Positions 50,723 through 59,081 of a DNA stretch of 64,000 nt are shown piece by piece. Made by a program: the position numbers and the translations under genes. The stretch is from Sphingomonas sp. BAUL-RG-20F-R05-02 (GTDB lineage Bacteria; Pseudomonadota; Alphaproteobacteria; Sphingomonadales; Sphingomonadaceae). The stretch covers positions 124,001 to 188,000 of the forward strand of contig NZ_JAKNQH010000002.1 in assembly GCF_022662305.1 (NCBI RefSeq), written 5' to 3'. A model generated the notes under the pieces. The model did no database searches. It had not been told where the DNA came from and saw only the letters and a program-made list of their open reading frames with translations. Every line of letters starts with the position of its first letter. Within the stretch, counting starts at the first letter, position 1.

Positions 50723-52896
50723 GATTGTACCTCCAAAGACGGGATGAACAGGCTGGCGCCGGTGGATTCGCCAAAGGAACCGATCTGTCGCACGCTGACG
50801 GTGGTGCCGCCGCCGCGCTCGATCGCGGCGAGCGTGACGCGGGGCGAATCGACCTCGGCCGTGCGCGTGCCGTCGCGCCATGTCAGCGTGACGCGGTAGC
50901 GCTCCCGTTCCTCGACCAGCGGCGCATCGACGCCGTCGATCCAGCGCCAACCCCCGCGACTGCGCCGGGTCCAGGATATCGCGACATCACCACCGCCGAC
51001 TTCGTGCCAGCGCAACGCGACCGGCGATGGCGGCAACACGGATGCGCCATCGATCACGCAAGCGGCCGCCGCCGGACCGGCGACATCGCCGACGCCTGCC
51101 GCCAGCACCCGCACCGTTCCGCAAAGCGTCGTCAACGGCAGATCCAGCGACAACGACGTGCCGGGTTCCAGCAACACGAAACGATCCTCCGGCCGCTGCG
51201 TGCCGATCGCCGATTCGGTCCCGCGTCGCCCCCGCAACAAGGCCGATAATCGCCAGCGCGCCGGGCCGATCTGCTCGGCGTTGGCGAACTGGAGCAGCTC
51301 GTCGCCGCACAGCGCAAGGTTGGCACCGGCGTCGATCGCACCCGCCGTCGCGCTTGCAAGGCTCATTCCGTCATGCGCCAGAACGACCTCGAACACCGAA
51401 CGTCGGTCGAGCAAAGCGGCAGGCGCTTCGCCGGGAGTACTCGCCAGTTCACCGAGTGTGGCGGGTGCGGCCGTCGCACCGGCGTTCGCCCAACTGGTCC
51501 CTCCATCCATACTATAAAGCAACGCCGCACGCCGCCAGCCTGGTGCGCTGCCCGCGGCCACGATCGTCAGTCGCGGTGCACTCAGCGGCGTATCGTCGAG
51601 CGGCGGGATTTCGAAGGCGTGGACGATCGTCGTGCCGCTGAGCGCATCAGGAGTCGACAGCACGCGACCGGCGCTGGCCCGCACCGGCTGTGCCGCCGCG
51701 GCGAGACGCACGCACTCCAGCGACAGCACCATCCGCTCGAACGACCAGCCGGTCACGCGCCATACCCCCGGTGCGCCTTCGATCGCGACGCGCGCACCCG
51801 GGCCGATCCCGATCGAGTCCCAGCCGAGCGAAACCGTGCGCCGTACCCGCCCCGCTTCGGCACGATCGAGCGCCGCCTGCGCCATCGTCTTCGCCGCCAC
51901 CGCGTCGAGCGCAGCAGGCATGTCGATGCGATCCTCGGCGTAACCGGCTCCCGGCCGCCGCACGCGCTGGAGCCCACTTTGGTAATCCCGCGCCGGATCA
52001 TAATGCGCCAGCGTCATGGTGCGCAGCACCGTCTCGATGGCGGCGGTAGCGCCTGTCCCGCGCGCGCCGCCGGTCGTGCCGGCGGCCACGCCGCTGTCGA
52101 TGATCGTGCAGTCTGCCGCATTACCGGCGCGCATCGTCAGCCCACCACCGGCCGGCGCGTACCAGCCGCCACTCGCGGAGCCGATCGTTTCGATCACCGC
52201 GCGCGCATTGCCATAGGCAGCGAAGCCCGGCACGGGCAGCGTCACGCCGGCGCCGTCAACCAGGCCGTCGGAAAGCTCCGCCACGATTGCCCCCGCCGAG
52301 ACCGGCGCTGCATCGGCGATAACCTCGAACGTCAATGATGGAATGCGATTGCCATAATCCGCCAGTTGCAGGTTCTCGAACACCGCATAAGCGATGCCGC
52401 GATACGCCGGCGAAAGGCTTTGACCTTCCGCCGATGCGATCAGCGGATCGACCGCCTGATCCTCGCTGCCGAGGTGCAGGCGGAAACCGGTCGTCACCTT
52501 CCAGTCTTCGGCCGCACCGCGCAGCAGATTGCCGTCCGCCCAGATCCGCCTCACCCCCAGGATCGGCCGCCCCGACAACGCCACCGCGAACGATGCGGCA
52601 TAGCTGTAGCTGGTCGCGCTCGGCTGGCCCTTGCCGCCGCCGGTGGAGTCGCGGCTCTCGATCAGGTCGGTCGACCAGATCACGCTGCCTGCCACCCGCA
52701 TCGTGCCGAATACCTTCTGGATCGACGTCCCGTAGGAAGATGTCTGCACCGCGAGTTCGGTCAGGCGTGGACCCTCGCGACCTTTCGGTCTGAACAGCAC
52801 GTCGCGATCGACCGCTTGCCCCAGGATCGCACCGAGCGCGCCGCCGATGGGCCCGCCCACCACGCTGCCGATCGTCGTCAGCACCAATGTCGCCAT
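50719..52896 (-). CDS. GTA gp15-like tail hub/baseplate protein
   Basis: The 725-residue product starts with a hydrophobic Gly-rich stretch (VLTTIGSVVGGPIGGALGAI) and then LTELAVQTSSYGTSIQKVFG and MRVAGSVIWSTDLIES, the beginning typical of GTA gp15 and its relatives. Later parts (about residues 130-720) have beta-rich phage-tail-hub character with RRIWADGNLLRG and GDELLQFANAEQIGPARWRL. Rhodobacter gp15 is about 1300 residues with an internal TIM-barrel-like domain; none is seen here. It likely forms the distal end of the tail contacting the recipient cell. It lies one base after gp14 and overlaps DUF2793. Confidence 0.88.
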   Translation of the reverse strand: MATLVLTTIGSVVGGPIGGALGAILGQAVDRDVLFRPKGREGPRLTELAVQTSSYGTSIQKVFGTMRVAGSVIWSTDLIESRDSTGGGKGQPSATSYSYAASFAVALSGRPILGVRRIWADGNLLRGAAEDWKVTTGFRLHLGSEDQAVDPLIASAEGQSLSPAYRGIAYAVFENLQLADYGNRIPSLTFEVIADAAPVSAGAIVAELSDGLVDGAGVTLPVPGFAAYGNARAVIETIGSASGGWYAPAGGGLTMRAGNAADCTIIDSGVAAGTTGGARGTGATAAIETVLRTMTLAHYDPARDYQSGLQRVRRPGAGYAEDRIDMPAALDAVAAKTMAQAALDRAEAGRVRRTVSLGWDSIGIGPGARVAIEGAPGVWRVTGWSFERMVLSLECVRLAAAAQPVRASAGRVLSTPDALSGTTIVHAFEIPPLDDTPLSAPRLTIVAAGSAPGWRRAALLYSMDGGTSWANAGATAAPATLGELASTPGEAPAALLDRRSVFEVVLAHDGMSLASATAGAIDAGANLALCGDELLQFANAEQIGPARWRLSALLRGRRGTESAIGTQRPEDRFVLLEPGTSLSLDLPLTTLCGTVRVLAAGVGDVAGPAAAACVIDGASVLPPSPVALRWHEVGGGDVAISWTRRSRGGWRWIDGVDAPLVEERERYRVTLTWRDGTRTAEVDSPRVTLAAIERGGGTTVSVRQIGSFGESTGASLFIPSLEVQS

Positions 52897-52897
52897 G

Positions 52898-53293
52898 TCA
52901 GTCCTCCCCTTCGAAACACCACGCGCCGACCAGCGGCCAGGGCGGCGGCCCGGGCCGTTCGACGACACGGCGCAGCATCGCGTCGGCATGGACGATCCCG
53001 CCCGGCACCATCACGGCGAGATGAAATTGCGCCGGACCTGCCGCGAACAGCAGCAGGTCGCCCGGCGCGGCAGGCACCGCGCGCGATAAACCCGCCGAGT
53101 CGATCGCGCGGCTCGGGTCGGCACCCCGGATCGCGTAATCGGCAGGGATCGCCCCCGCGAACCCGCCACCGCGCGCGGCGATCGCGGCGAGTCCGACGCA
53201 ATCGAGCCCAAACACCGGGTCGCGCCCATGCAACCGGAAGCGCGCGCCGATCGCACCGCGGGCCGCCGCCACTGCGCCCTCGCGGCCGGTCAT
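52898..53293 (-). CDS. NlpC/P60-family peptidase, GTA gp14-like
   Basis: The 131-residue product has the NlpC/P60 cysteine peptidase pattern: FRLHGRDPVFGLDCVGLAAI with the catalytic Cys at residue 32, PGDLLLFAAGPAQFHLAVMV with the catalytic His, and VVERPGPPPWPLVGAWCF at the end. In GTAs gp14 is thought to cut peptidoglycan of the recipient as part of the tail tip. The ATG overlaps the gp13 stop (ATGA), and the gp15-like start follows two bases after its stop. Confidence 0.9.
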   Translation of the reverse strand: MTGREGAVAAARGAIGARFRLHGRDPVFGLDCVGLAAIAARGGGFAGAIPADYAIRGADPSRAIDSAGLSRAVPAAPGDLLLFAAGPAQFHLAVMVPGGIVHADAMLRRVVERPGPPPWPLVGAWCFEGED

Positions 53294-54099
53294 GCGCCGG
53301 GATACCGCGTCAATAGGTCGATGCCGGGCAGATACGGCTCGCCGCGAAAGTTCACGGCGTTGCCGAACCGTGCGGCGCACGTGGCAAGGCTCTTGTCGCA
53401 GCCCTCGATCAGCTCGATCAGATCGCCCGGCGCGGGCGCGTATACCGGCTCGCTCCGCAGCGTCACCACTGCGCCATCCGACAATGCGATCGCGCTTTCC
53501 AGCCCGGTGTTCGCACCACCAAACCACCGCAGCAGCCCACCGCCACACGCATTCTCGACCCGTTCGGCCTGATCGATCGTAACCTCGCGCGCGGCCACCG
53601 AAACGACTCGCGCAAACCGCCGCCGTCCCGCCATCGCCACGCGACAGCGCGTATCGCCAAGTTCGGCGCGACACTCCGCCGACGTCTCCTCCGCCACCGG
53701 ACGGTCAAGCGCCGCGCTCCACCCGCGCAGTTCGGCGGTGAACGCGCCGTTCTTCGTCTCGACCGCTCCGATCGTCCCATCGCCGAGATCGACGCGACCT
53801 GCGCCGCCAGTCCAATCCACCGCGAACAGCCGCACCGCCGCCCCGTCCCACCGGCCGGCGGTGAGATCGGCCGCGCTGATCGCATTGCTGGTCAGCGCAC
53901 CCGCAACATCCATCGTATCGGCATCCAGCCCGTCGCTGCGCTTGATCGCGGAGGGCGTCATCCCCGGCGCGGCGCGGTGGATCAGGCCGTCGATCGTCAG
54001 GTCGCGGTCGTGCGCGGTCAGCCCGATCGCAATTCCGTCACGCCGCTCGATCCGCCAGCATAGCGCGATCGTCGAGAGGGGTCCGTCGAGGAAGCTCAT
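53290..54099 (-). CDS. DUF2163 tail protein, GTA gp13-like
   Basis: The 269-residue product matches the DUF2163/phage BR0599 family: LCWRIERRDGIAIGLTAHDRDL, APGMTPSAIKRSDGLDADTM, a middle part with AVDWTGGAGRVDLGDG, and a C-terminal part with IELIEGCDKSLATCAARFGN and NFRGEPYLPGIDLLTRY. In Rhodobacter GTA, gp13 belongs to the tail-tip hub. The Cys pair in the C-terminal part is conserved in the family and may bind metal. It overlaps the gene before and after by four bases each. Confidence 0.92.
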   Translation of the reverse strand: MSFLDGPLSTIALCWRIERRDGIAIGLTAHDRDLTIDGLIHRAAPGMTPSAIKRSDGLDADTMDVAGALTSNAISAADLTAGRWDGAAVRLFAVDWTGGAGRVDLGDGTIGAVETKNGAFTAELRGWSAALDRPVAEETSAECRAELGDTRCRVAMAGRRRFARVVSVAAREVTIDQAERVENACGGGLLRWFGGANTGLESAIALSDGAVVTLRSEPVYAPAPGDLIELIEGCDKSLATCAARFGNAVNFRGEPYLPGIDLLTRYPGA

Positions 54100-56384
54100 G
54101 CCTCGCGCACCTCGATCAGCGGCACCGATGCCGCCGATCCCGCCAGGAACGTCGCGCGCGTCACGCTAAGGCTGTCCTCGGCAAAGCGGACAGCCACGTC
54201 GAACAGGAACCCCGCCGTCACCACCGCGCCCCCCGCCGGCGCAGTGTCGAGTTCGACCATGCCGCCATCGCCAAGCGAGAACGCCACCGTCGTTACCCCG
54301 TCCACCGCCACCGTCACGCTGCCGCCGACCGGCCGGGTGATCCGCCGCACCGCCTCGCCGTAATGTTTCACCAGCGCGAAGCGGGTGCCGAGACCATCGC
54401 CGATGCCGAGTTGCTGGTCGAGCGCACCGGGCACCGCGCCGCCGGACGACGCATCGAACGGATCGCGAAACCGGAAGCCGCGCGCCGGCCCTAGTCGCGC
54501 GCGGAAGAAGGCGAGCAGTTCCGCGATGTCAGCCTCGGACCGGACGCCCGGTCCGACATCGTACCGCGTCCGCGCTGCCGCCCAGTCGGCGTTGCGCGCC
54601 TCGCTGCCGCCCGCGCTCGTCACGATCGCGGTGGAATATTCCGGCGTAACCTCCGCCTCGCGGCCAAGCGCGAGGGGGAACAGCACATCATCGAATGCCT
54701 GCACGTCGCCTGTCTCCTCATCGAAATGGACGTATCCGTCGCGGATCACCTGCGGCAGCGCCCAGATCACCGCGCGTTTCACCCCGCGCGCGCGCGCCAC
54801 ATCCGCCGCCGCGTCGATCGCCGCCCAGTCGGATGCATCCTCTGGCTTCAGGACGAAGCCGGACAGGTAATCGGTGTGGTCGGTCGGATAGCCGAGCCGC
54901 GCCTGCGCAGCCGCGATGGCGCGCGCGCTGAGCGCGGTGTTGCCGGCGGTGACGTAATCGTAATCCTCGAGTTGCAGCACATCGAACGCGGGAGCTGCCC
55001 AGCCAAGCGGCAGATTGGCACGCCGCACCTCGGGCGCATCCGTCGCCAGCACGCTCGGCAGATAGGCGAGCAGATGCGTCTCGCAGCCGGGCGCAACGCT
55101 GCGCACCGCCGCCACCAGCGTCGCCGTCGATGCGCTGAGCAGCGCGCCCGCCGCATCCAGCAGCGCCGTCGCCGCCACGGATTGGCCGCCGCGCACATCG
55201 GCGATCTCGACGCTGGTGCCGAACGCCCCGCGCGCCGCCGCATCGTACAGGCAGGGTCGGCCATCCGCCATCACCCACCACCACGGCTCACCGACCTGGA
55301 ACTTCGGTGCCAGCCCCGCCGCCAGCGCGATTTCGATCACCTCGACCGCCACCGCACGCAGATACGCCATCGCCGATGCATTTGCAGGCGACAGCAGCGT
55401 GGAGGGCGGCACCCACCCGGTCAGCGCGGGGGATCCCTCCCACGCGCGCTGCTTCCAGTCCTCCGGACAATGCGTGTCGAACAGCTCGTAGCTGAGCGAC
55501 CAGATCAGATCGTAGCCGAGTGCCTGCGCGCGCGCCGCATAATCGCGCTGCCACGCCCGCGCCGCCACGTTGAGCGCACCGCCGGCAAGCGTCACGATCA
55601 GCCCGTCGCCGAGCCGGAAGTAATGGCTCATGCCGAGATAATGGACGATGGCGCCGCGATAGCCGAGCTGCACCGCGTTGCGCAGCAGCCGCGCCGGGGT
55701 GAGGTTGTAGCTGTCGTCATAGCCCCCGGCGATCTGGAAATCATGCGCGGGCACCACCACGTCGCCGATCGCCAGCACCGCACCCGGCCCGTCGCAGGTA
55801 AGTTCGGTCAGCTCGACCCATGCTTCCGCCGGGGCAGGCAACACCGTGCCGCTGCCGTCGTAATCCGGCGGGACCAGCGATACGAACATTCGGTCAATAT
55901 CGCCCGCCCACACCGGCACCGCCTCGCCCGGCAGCAGGAAGCCACCGTCGATGCTCGCGAAGTCGATCGCGACCTGTGCATCCTCCGGCGTGCCGGTCGC
56001 ATAGTTCCACAGGCGCACGTACCACGCCCGCGCGGCGCCATCCGCGTCGCGCCCCTCGATGGTCAGCACCGGGCCGTTGACCGCATCGAGCGGCCTGATC
56101 CCGCCCGATCGCCACCGGAACGCCAGCCGGCACCCGCGAAAATCGCGCGCCGTCTCGTACGTCAGCAGCGGATGATCGAACCGGTCCTCCGCCTCCCAAA
56201 TCAAGCCGGCAAGATCGTACGCGCGGTAGAACACCGCATCCACCCGCAGCGCATCCGCCGCCGTGGTCGTCACCGCCGCCATCATCGGGCGCGGGAAATT
56301 CACCGTCCAGAAACGCGGATCGAAGCGCGAGATCACGCCCTCGCTCTGCACCGTTCGTTCGGACGCGAGCCAATATGCCATCAT
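54096..56384 (-). CDS. DUF2460 (GTA gp12) fused to a large N-terminal barrel-like domain
   Basis: The 762-residue product has a typical DUF2460/TIGR02217 domain only in its last 200 residues (about 563-762), with AIVTSAGGSEARNADWAAAR, FFRARLGPARGFRFRDPFD and the ending SVPLIEVREA. Rhodobacter gp12 consists of this domain alone. The first 560 residues include beta-rich parts and a stretch with glycosidase-like barrel traits: YRGAIVHYLGMSHYF, IWSLSYELFDTHCPEDW, FQVGEPWWWV, LQLEDYDYVTAGN and RAVIWALPQVIRDGYVHFD. The protein probably forms the distal tail and may bind or cut surface polysaccharide. The start follows GGAG just after the gp11 stop. Confidence 0.85.
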   Translation of the reverse strand: MMAYWLASERTVQSEGVISRFDPRFWTVNFPRPMMAAVTTTAADALRVDAVFYRAYDLAGLIWEAEDRFDHPLLTYETARDFRGCRLAFRWRSGGIRPLDAVNGPVLTIEGRDADGAARAWYVRLWNYATGTPEDAQVAIDFASIDGGFLLPGEAVPVWAGDIDRMFVSLVPPDYDGSGTVLPAPAEAWVELTELTCDGPGAVLAIGDVVVPAHDFQIAGGYDDSYNLTPARLLRNAVQLGYRGAIVHYLGMSHYFRLGDGLIVTLAGGALNVAARAWQRDYAARAQALGYDLIWSLSYELFDTHCPEDWKQRAWEGSPALTGWVPPSTLLSPANASAMAYLRAVAVEVIEIALAAGLAPKFQVGEPWWWVMADGRPCLYDAAARGAFGTSVEIADVRGGQSVAATALLDAAGALLSASTATLVAAVRSVAPGCETHLLAYLPSVLATDAPEVRRANLPLGWAAPAFDVLQLEDYDYVTAGNTALSARAIAAAQARLGYPTDHTDYLSGFVLKPEDASDWAAIDAAADVARARGVKRAVIWALPQVIRDGYVHFDEETGDVQAFDDVLFPLALGREAEVTPEYSTAIVTSAGGSEARNADWAAARTRYDVGPGVRSEADIAELLAFFRARLGPARGFRFRDPFDASSGGAVPGALDQQLGIGDGLGTRFALVKHYGEAVRRITRPVGGSVTVAVDGVTTVAFSLGDGGMVELDTAPAGGAVVTAGFLFDVAVRFAEDSLSVTRATFLAGSAASVPLIEVREA

Positions 56385-56385
56385 T

Positions 56386-56970
56386 CTACTCCGTCGCCAG
56401 CGCGGCCTTCACCGCGCGCGCTACCTGTCGGCTCGATGCGGTCAGCGCCGCGCCGCTTTCACCCTTCGCCGCGTTGACGGTGATCGCCACCCGCACGTCA
56501 CGCCCGCTGCCACCGGCGCCGCTCGCCGTCGGCACCACGCTGCCGCTGGTGGTCGGCACGAACAGTTCCGGCCCGCGCTCGCCGACCATGTACGGCCGCA
56601 TCGGCGATACCGGCCCCCCGGTCGCCCGCCCCGGCGATCCGCCGAACAGGCTGCCCAGGGCAGACAGCAGCCCAGCACCCGTCATCCCGCCGCTGCTGCT
56701 CGTGCCGCCCACCACCGCGCCGATCCCGCCGCGCACCGCCGCGCCGGCAATGTCACCCAGTACCGACAGCGCCACCTTGCGCAGATCCTCGAAGCCCAGC
56801 GATCCACTCTTCGCCGCCTTGACCAGCGCGCTCTCGATCGATCGCCCCGCCCGGTCCGCTCCGCTCGACAAGGGTCCGTCGAGACTGACGCGCATCGTAT
56901 CCACGTCGCGCGCGAAGCCGCTGGTGTCGGCGCGCACGCTCACCACCAGCCGGTCAATTTCCTCATCCAT
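56386..56970 (-). CDS. Short tail tape-measure protein, GTA gp11-like
   Basis: The 194-residue product begins DEEIDRLVVSVRADTSGFA and continues with helical repeats (AGRSIESALVKAAKSGSLGF, DLRKVALSVLGDIAGAA) and a Gly-rich middle. It ends with GERGPELFVPTTSGSVVP and VAITVNAAKGESGAALTAS, as in tape measure proteins. Rhodobacter gp11 is about as short, fitting the small GTA tail. An AGGAGG sits inside the end of the preceding gene, and the two overlap by eight bases. Confidence 0.88.
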   Translation of the reverse strand: MDEEIDRLVVSVRADTSGFARDVDTMRVSLDGPLSSGADRAGRSIESALVKAAKSGSLGFEDLRKVALSVLGDIAGAAVRGGIGAVVGGTSSSGGMTGAGLLSALGSLFGGSPGRATGGPVSPMRPYMVGERGPELFVPTTSGSVVPTASGAGGSGRDVRVAITVNAAKGESGAALTASSRQVARAVKAALATE

Positions 56971-57160
56971 CCGGAAAAGCCTCCTGCAATGTCCTGATCG
57001 TGGCGGCATCGGGCGGCGCGACATCCTCGCCCGCCAGCACCGCGACCAGTGCGGCGAGTTCGGCGGGCGTGGCGTCCCAGAAGCGGTCGGGCGACCAGCC
57101 GAACGCCACCCCCGCCAGCCCCGCCAGCCGGCCCGCCGCCGGCGCGAAGTGGTCGCTCAT
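56963..57160 (-). CDS. Tail assembly chaperone-like, GTA gp10.1-like (DUF2376)
   Basis: The 65-residue product has the short conserved pattern LAGVAFGWSPDRFWDATPAE, then LAALVAVLAGEDVAPPD, which is typical of the small protein encoded after gp10 in GTA clusters (phage tail assembly chaperone). It starts inside the gp10 stop (ATGA) and overlaps the tape-measure gene. Chaperones of this type coat the tape measure during tail building. Confidence 0.85.
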   Translation of the reverse strand: MSDHFAPAAGRLAGLAGVAFGWSPDRFWDATPAELAALVAVLAGEDVAPPDAATIRTLQEAFPDG

Positions 57161-57468
57161 CGCCCGCCGAGGATCTGCGCCAGCAGCACCCGTAGCACCG
57201 GCGTCGCCGCCGCCAGTCCACTCGCCACGATGCTCTCGCCGAACGTCTCGCGGCTGAGCGCGGGCGGGGCGGCATAGCGGCAATGCCAGAACAGCCCGAC
57301 CAGCTCGGCCAGCGAAAGCTGCCCCGCCGCCGCGCGCTCGACCAGCGCGAACAACGGCCCGAGTTCCGCCTCCGCCGCGACCAGTGCGGCGAAGCTCGGC
57401 CGCAGCACCACCGTCTCGCCCGCGATGCGAAGCGCCGCCTCGCCGCGCACCGCATTGGCGCCGCTCAT
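57157..57468 (-). CDS. GTA gp10-family tail protein
   Basis: The 103-residue product fits the GTA_gp10 family (PF11836), with GEAALRIAGETVVLRPSFAA, LGPLFALVERAAAGQLSLAE and LVGLFWHCRYA. In the family it is a small tail-assembly protein found only with GTA-like genes. It overlaps both the major tail protein stop and the gp10.1 start by four bases. Confidence 0.9.
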   Translation of the reverse strand: MSGANAVRGEAALRIAGETVVLRPSFAALVAAEAELGPLFALVERAAAGQLSLAELVGLFWHCRYAAPPALSRETFGESIVASGLAAATPVLRVLLAQILGGR

Positions 57469-57872
57469 GCCGGCACCACCGGCCCGGAGCTTTCCAGCGC
57501 GATCGTGTAGCTGCGCTCGCCATTGTAATCGCCGGCGTAGTCGAGCCGCGTGACGAGGAACCGCCCGGTCAGCGTCTCGCCGCTTTCGAAGCTCAGCCGG
57601 TAATCATCGATCACGCCGGTGAGCGCATTTCCCTTCAGCCGCACCTCCGCGCCCGAGCCGGTGAACACGCCCGCCCCCGATACGCTGACCGATCGCACCC
57701 CCGCCCCCGACAGCAATTCACGCCATCCCCCTGAATCCTTGGAGGTGATCGCCACCATCTCGCCGTTGATCGACAACTGCGTCGTGCGCAGCCCCGCCAC
57801 CGTGGTGAAGGCGGGCGGCGCACCGCCATCACCGACCTTCAACAGAAACGCCCTGCCACTTTCCGCGCCCAT
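57465..57872 (-). CDS. Major tail protein, TP901-1 type, GTA gp9-like
   Basis: The 135-residue product forms the tail tube. It begins AESGRAFLLKVGDGGAPPAF, followed by TVAGLRTTQLSINGEMVAIT and SKDSGGWRELLSGAGVRSVS, the pattern of TP901-1-like major tail proteins, and ends RFLVTRLDYAGDYNGE. A strong GAGGAG lies before ATG 57872. It overlaps gp10 by four bases. Confidence 0.92.
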   Translation of the reverse strand: MGAESGRAFLLKVGDGGAPPAFTTVAGLRTTQLSINGEMVAITSKDSGGWRELLSGAGVRSVSVSGAGVFTGSGAEVRLKGNALTGVIDDYRLSFESGETLTGRFLVTRLDYAGDYNGERSYTIALESSGPVVPA

Positions 57873-57906
57873 GTCTTGCTCCTCGTTGTTCTGAAAATCC
57901 GTTGCG

Positions 57907-58293
57907 CTAATCCGCCGCCAGCACCCGCACCCGGTACTCCACCACCACGCTCCACTGCCCCGGTGCCGGCCGCAGCAGCCGCGATCGCACGAAGACCAGG
58001 CTCGCCACCCGCCACCCGCCCAGATCGCGCGGCACGGCTGCGATCGCCGCACCCACCGCGTCGCCGAGCGCCTGCGCCCGCGCGGACAGCTCACCCACGT
58101 CGCGCACCGCCACCACCAGCCGCAGCTCGCGCCCGTCGCGGTCCTTCACGCTCCAGTCGCCGCTCAGCGTCTCGCCGATCTCGGCATAAGGTGGCGTCGC
58201 CTTGACCGGCGGCCCCTCGAACACGCCGTTGAGGCCCGCCACCCCGCGCAACGCGGCGAGCAGCGCCGCCTGCACCACTCCTTCCGCGCTCAT
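57907..58293 (-). CDS. DUF3168 head-tail/tail terminator, GTA gp8-like
   Basis: The 128-residue product matches DUF3168: VVQAALLAALRGVAGLNGVF, PPYAEIGETLSGDWSVKDRD, LRLVVAVRDVGELSARAQAL and LVFVRSRLLRPAPGQWSVVV. In GTAs and siphophages this protein caps the tail tube at the head side. Its start lies in the stop of the small upstream gene (ATGA). Confidence 0.9.
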   Translation of the reverse strand: MSAEGVVQAALLAALRGVAGLNGVFEGPPVKATPPYAEIGETLSGDWSVKDRDGRELRLVVAVRDVGELSARAQALGDAVGAAIAAVPRDLGGWRVASLVFVRSRLLRPAPGQWSVVVEYRVRVLAAD

Positions 58294-58487
58294 GTCAGCA
58301 CACTCACGATCCAGCGCAGCCTCGCATCCTCCGGGTCAATCCTCCCGGTCAGAACGATCGCGTCGGCCTGCGCCGTCACCGCAAGCTCCGGAAACGCCGC
58401 CTGCAACCGCACCGTCCCTTGCGCGATCGCACGGCGCTGCGCCGCCTCGGCAATGTCGCGCCCGCGCGCCGCCACCCCGCTCAACAC
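58290..58487 (-). CDS. Small head-tail protein in the gp7 position
   Basis: The reading starts at a GTG (58487) that overlaps the gp6 stop and ends in the gp8 start, so all three are coupled. The 65-residue product (AARGRDIAEAAQRRAIAQGT, then VRLQAAFPELAVTAQADAIV) is not a recognisable Phage_H_T_join protein, which is the gp7 of Rhodobacter and about 110 residues. A TTG at 58484 is another possible start. It may be a reduced replacement of gp7. Confidence 0.65.
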   Translation of the reverse strand: MLSGVAARGRDIAEAAQRRAIAQGTVRLQAAFPELAVTAQADAIVLTGRIDPEDARLRWIVSVLT

Positions 58488-59023
58488 GCGCGTACCCTCA
58501 GCCCCAGCGCCATCCGCCGGAACGGCCGCCACAGCGCCGTCACCGCCGCCGGCACCGCCGAGGCGGCATCCCGCTCGGTAAACAGATGCGCCGCCAGCAG
58601 CACCGCGCCCTGCCGGATCGGCGCAGGGATCGCGCCCCACCCGTCCGCCAGCCCCGCCACGAACGTCACCGCGACGCGGCCCGCACCGCCCGCGTCGATC
58701 ACCCGCACCCAGCCATCGCCGGCGGCATCGATGTCGATCGCATACGCCTCGCTCGCCAAGGCAGCGCCATCAACCGCCGCCACCGCGCCGATCGATCGCA
58801 CCGGCGCATAGGCCAGCCGCTGCCACGCGGCGCTCACCGGCAGCACGTCGCGCATCTCCCGCGCGATCAGCGCCTGGCCGATGAACTGCTCGGCCAGCCC
58901 CAGCGCGGTTTCGGCCAGCGCGGCGATCAGGGCATCCTCCTCCACACTCACCAGCCGCAGCATTGCCTTCACCTCGGCCAGCGCGGCGGCGCGATCCCCG
59001 GCCTCAAGCGTCACGTCGTTCAT
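58481..59023 (-). CDS. Head-tail connector, GTA gp6-like
   Basis: The 180-residue product is a phage gp6-like connector: LAEVKAMLRLVSVEEDALIA at the N-terminus, AETALGLAEQFIGQALIARE, LAYAPVRSIGAVAAVDGAAL and a C-terminal helix AVLLAAHLFTERDAASAVPA. Such proteins form a ring under the portal. The start was placed at ATG 59023; an in-frame TTG two codons earlier is unlikely. It follows the capsid gene after 58 bases. Confidence 0.88.
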   Translation of the reverse strand: MNDVTLEAGDRAAALAEVKAMLRLVSVEEDALIAALAETALGLAEQFIGQALIAREMRDVLPVSAAWQRLAYAPVRSIGAVAAVDGAALASEAYAIDIDAAGDGWVRVIDAGGAGRVAVTFVAGLADGWGAIPAPIRQGAVLLAAHLFTERDAASAVPAAVTALWRPFRRMALGLRVRAC

Positions 59024-59081
59024 GCCCAATTCCCCACCTAACCCGTCAGGGGTGGGGCGACCCGAAGGCCGCCCCGAACGA

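Noticed and set aside
54726..56477. 583-codon plus-strand frame opposite the DUF2460 fusion gene.
   Set aside because: It is His/Arg-rich complement of a real coding region; the whole cluster runs on the minus strand.
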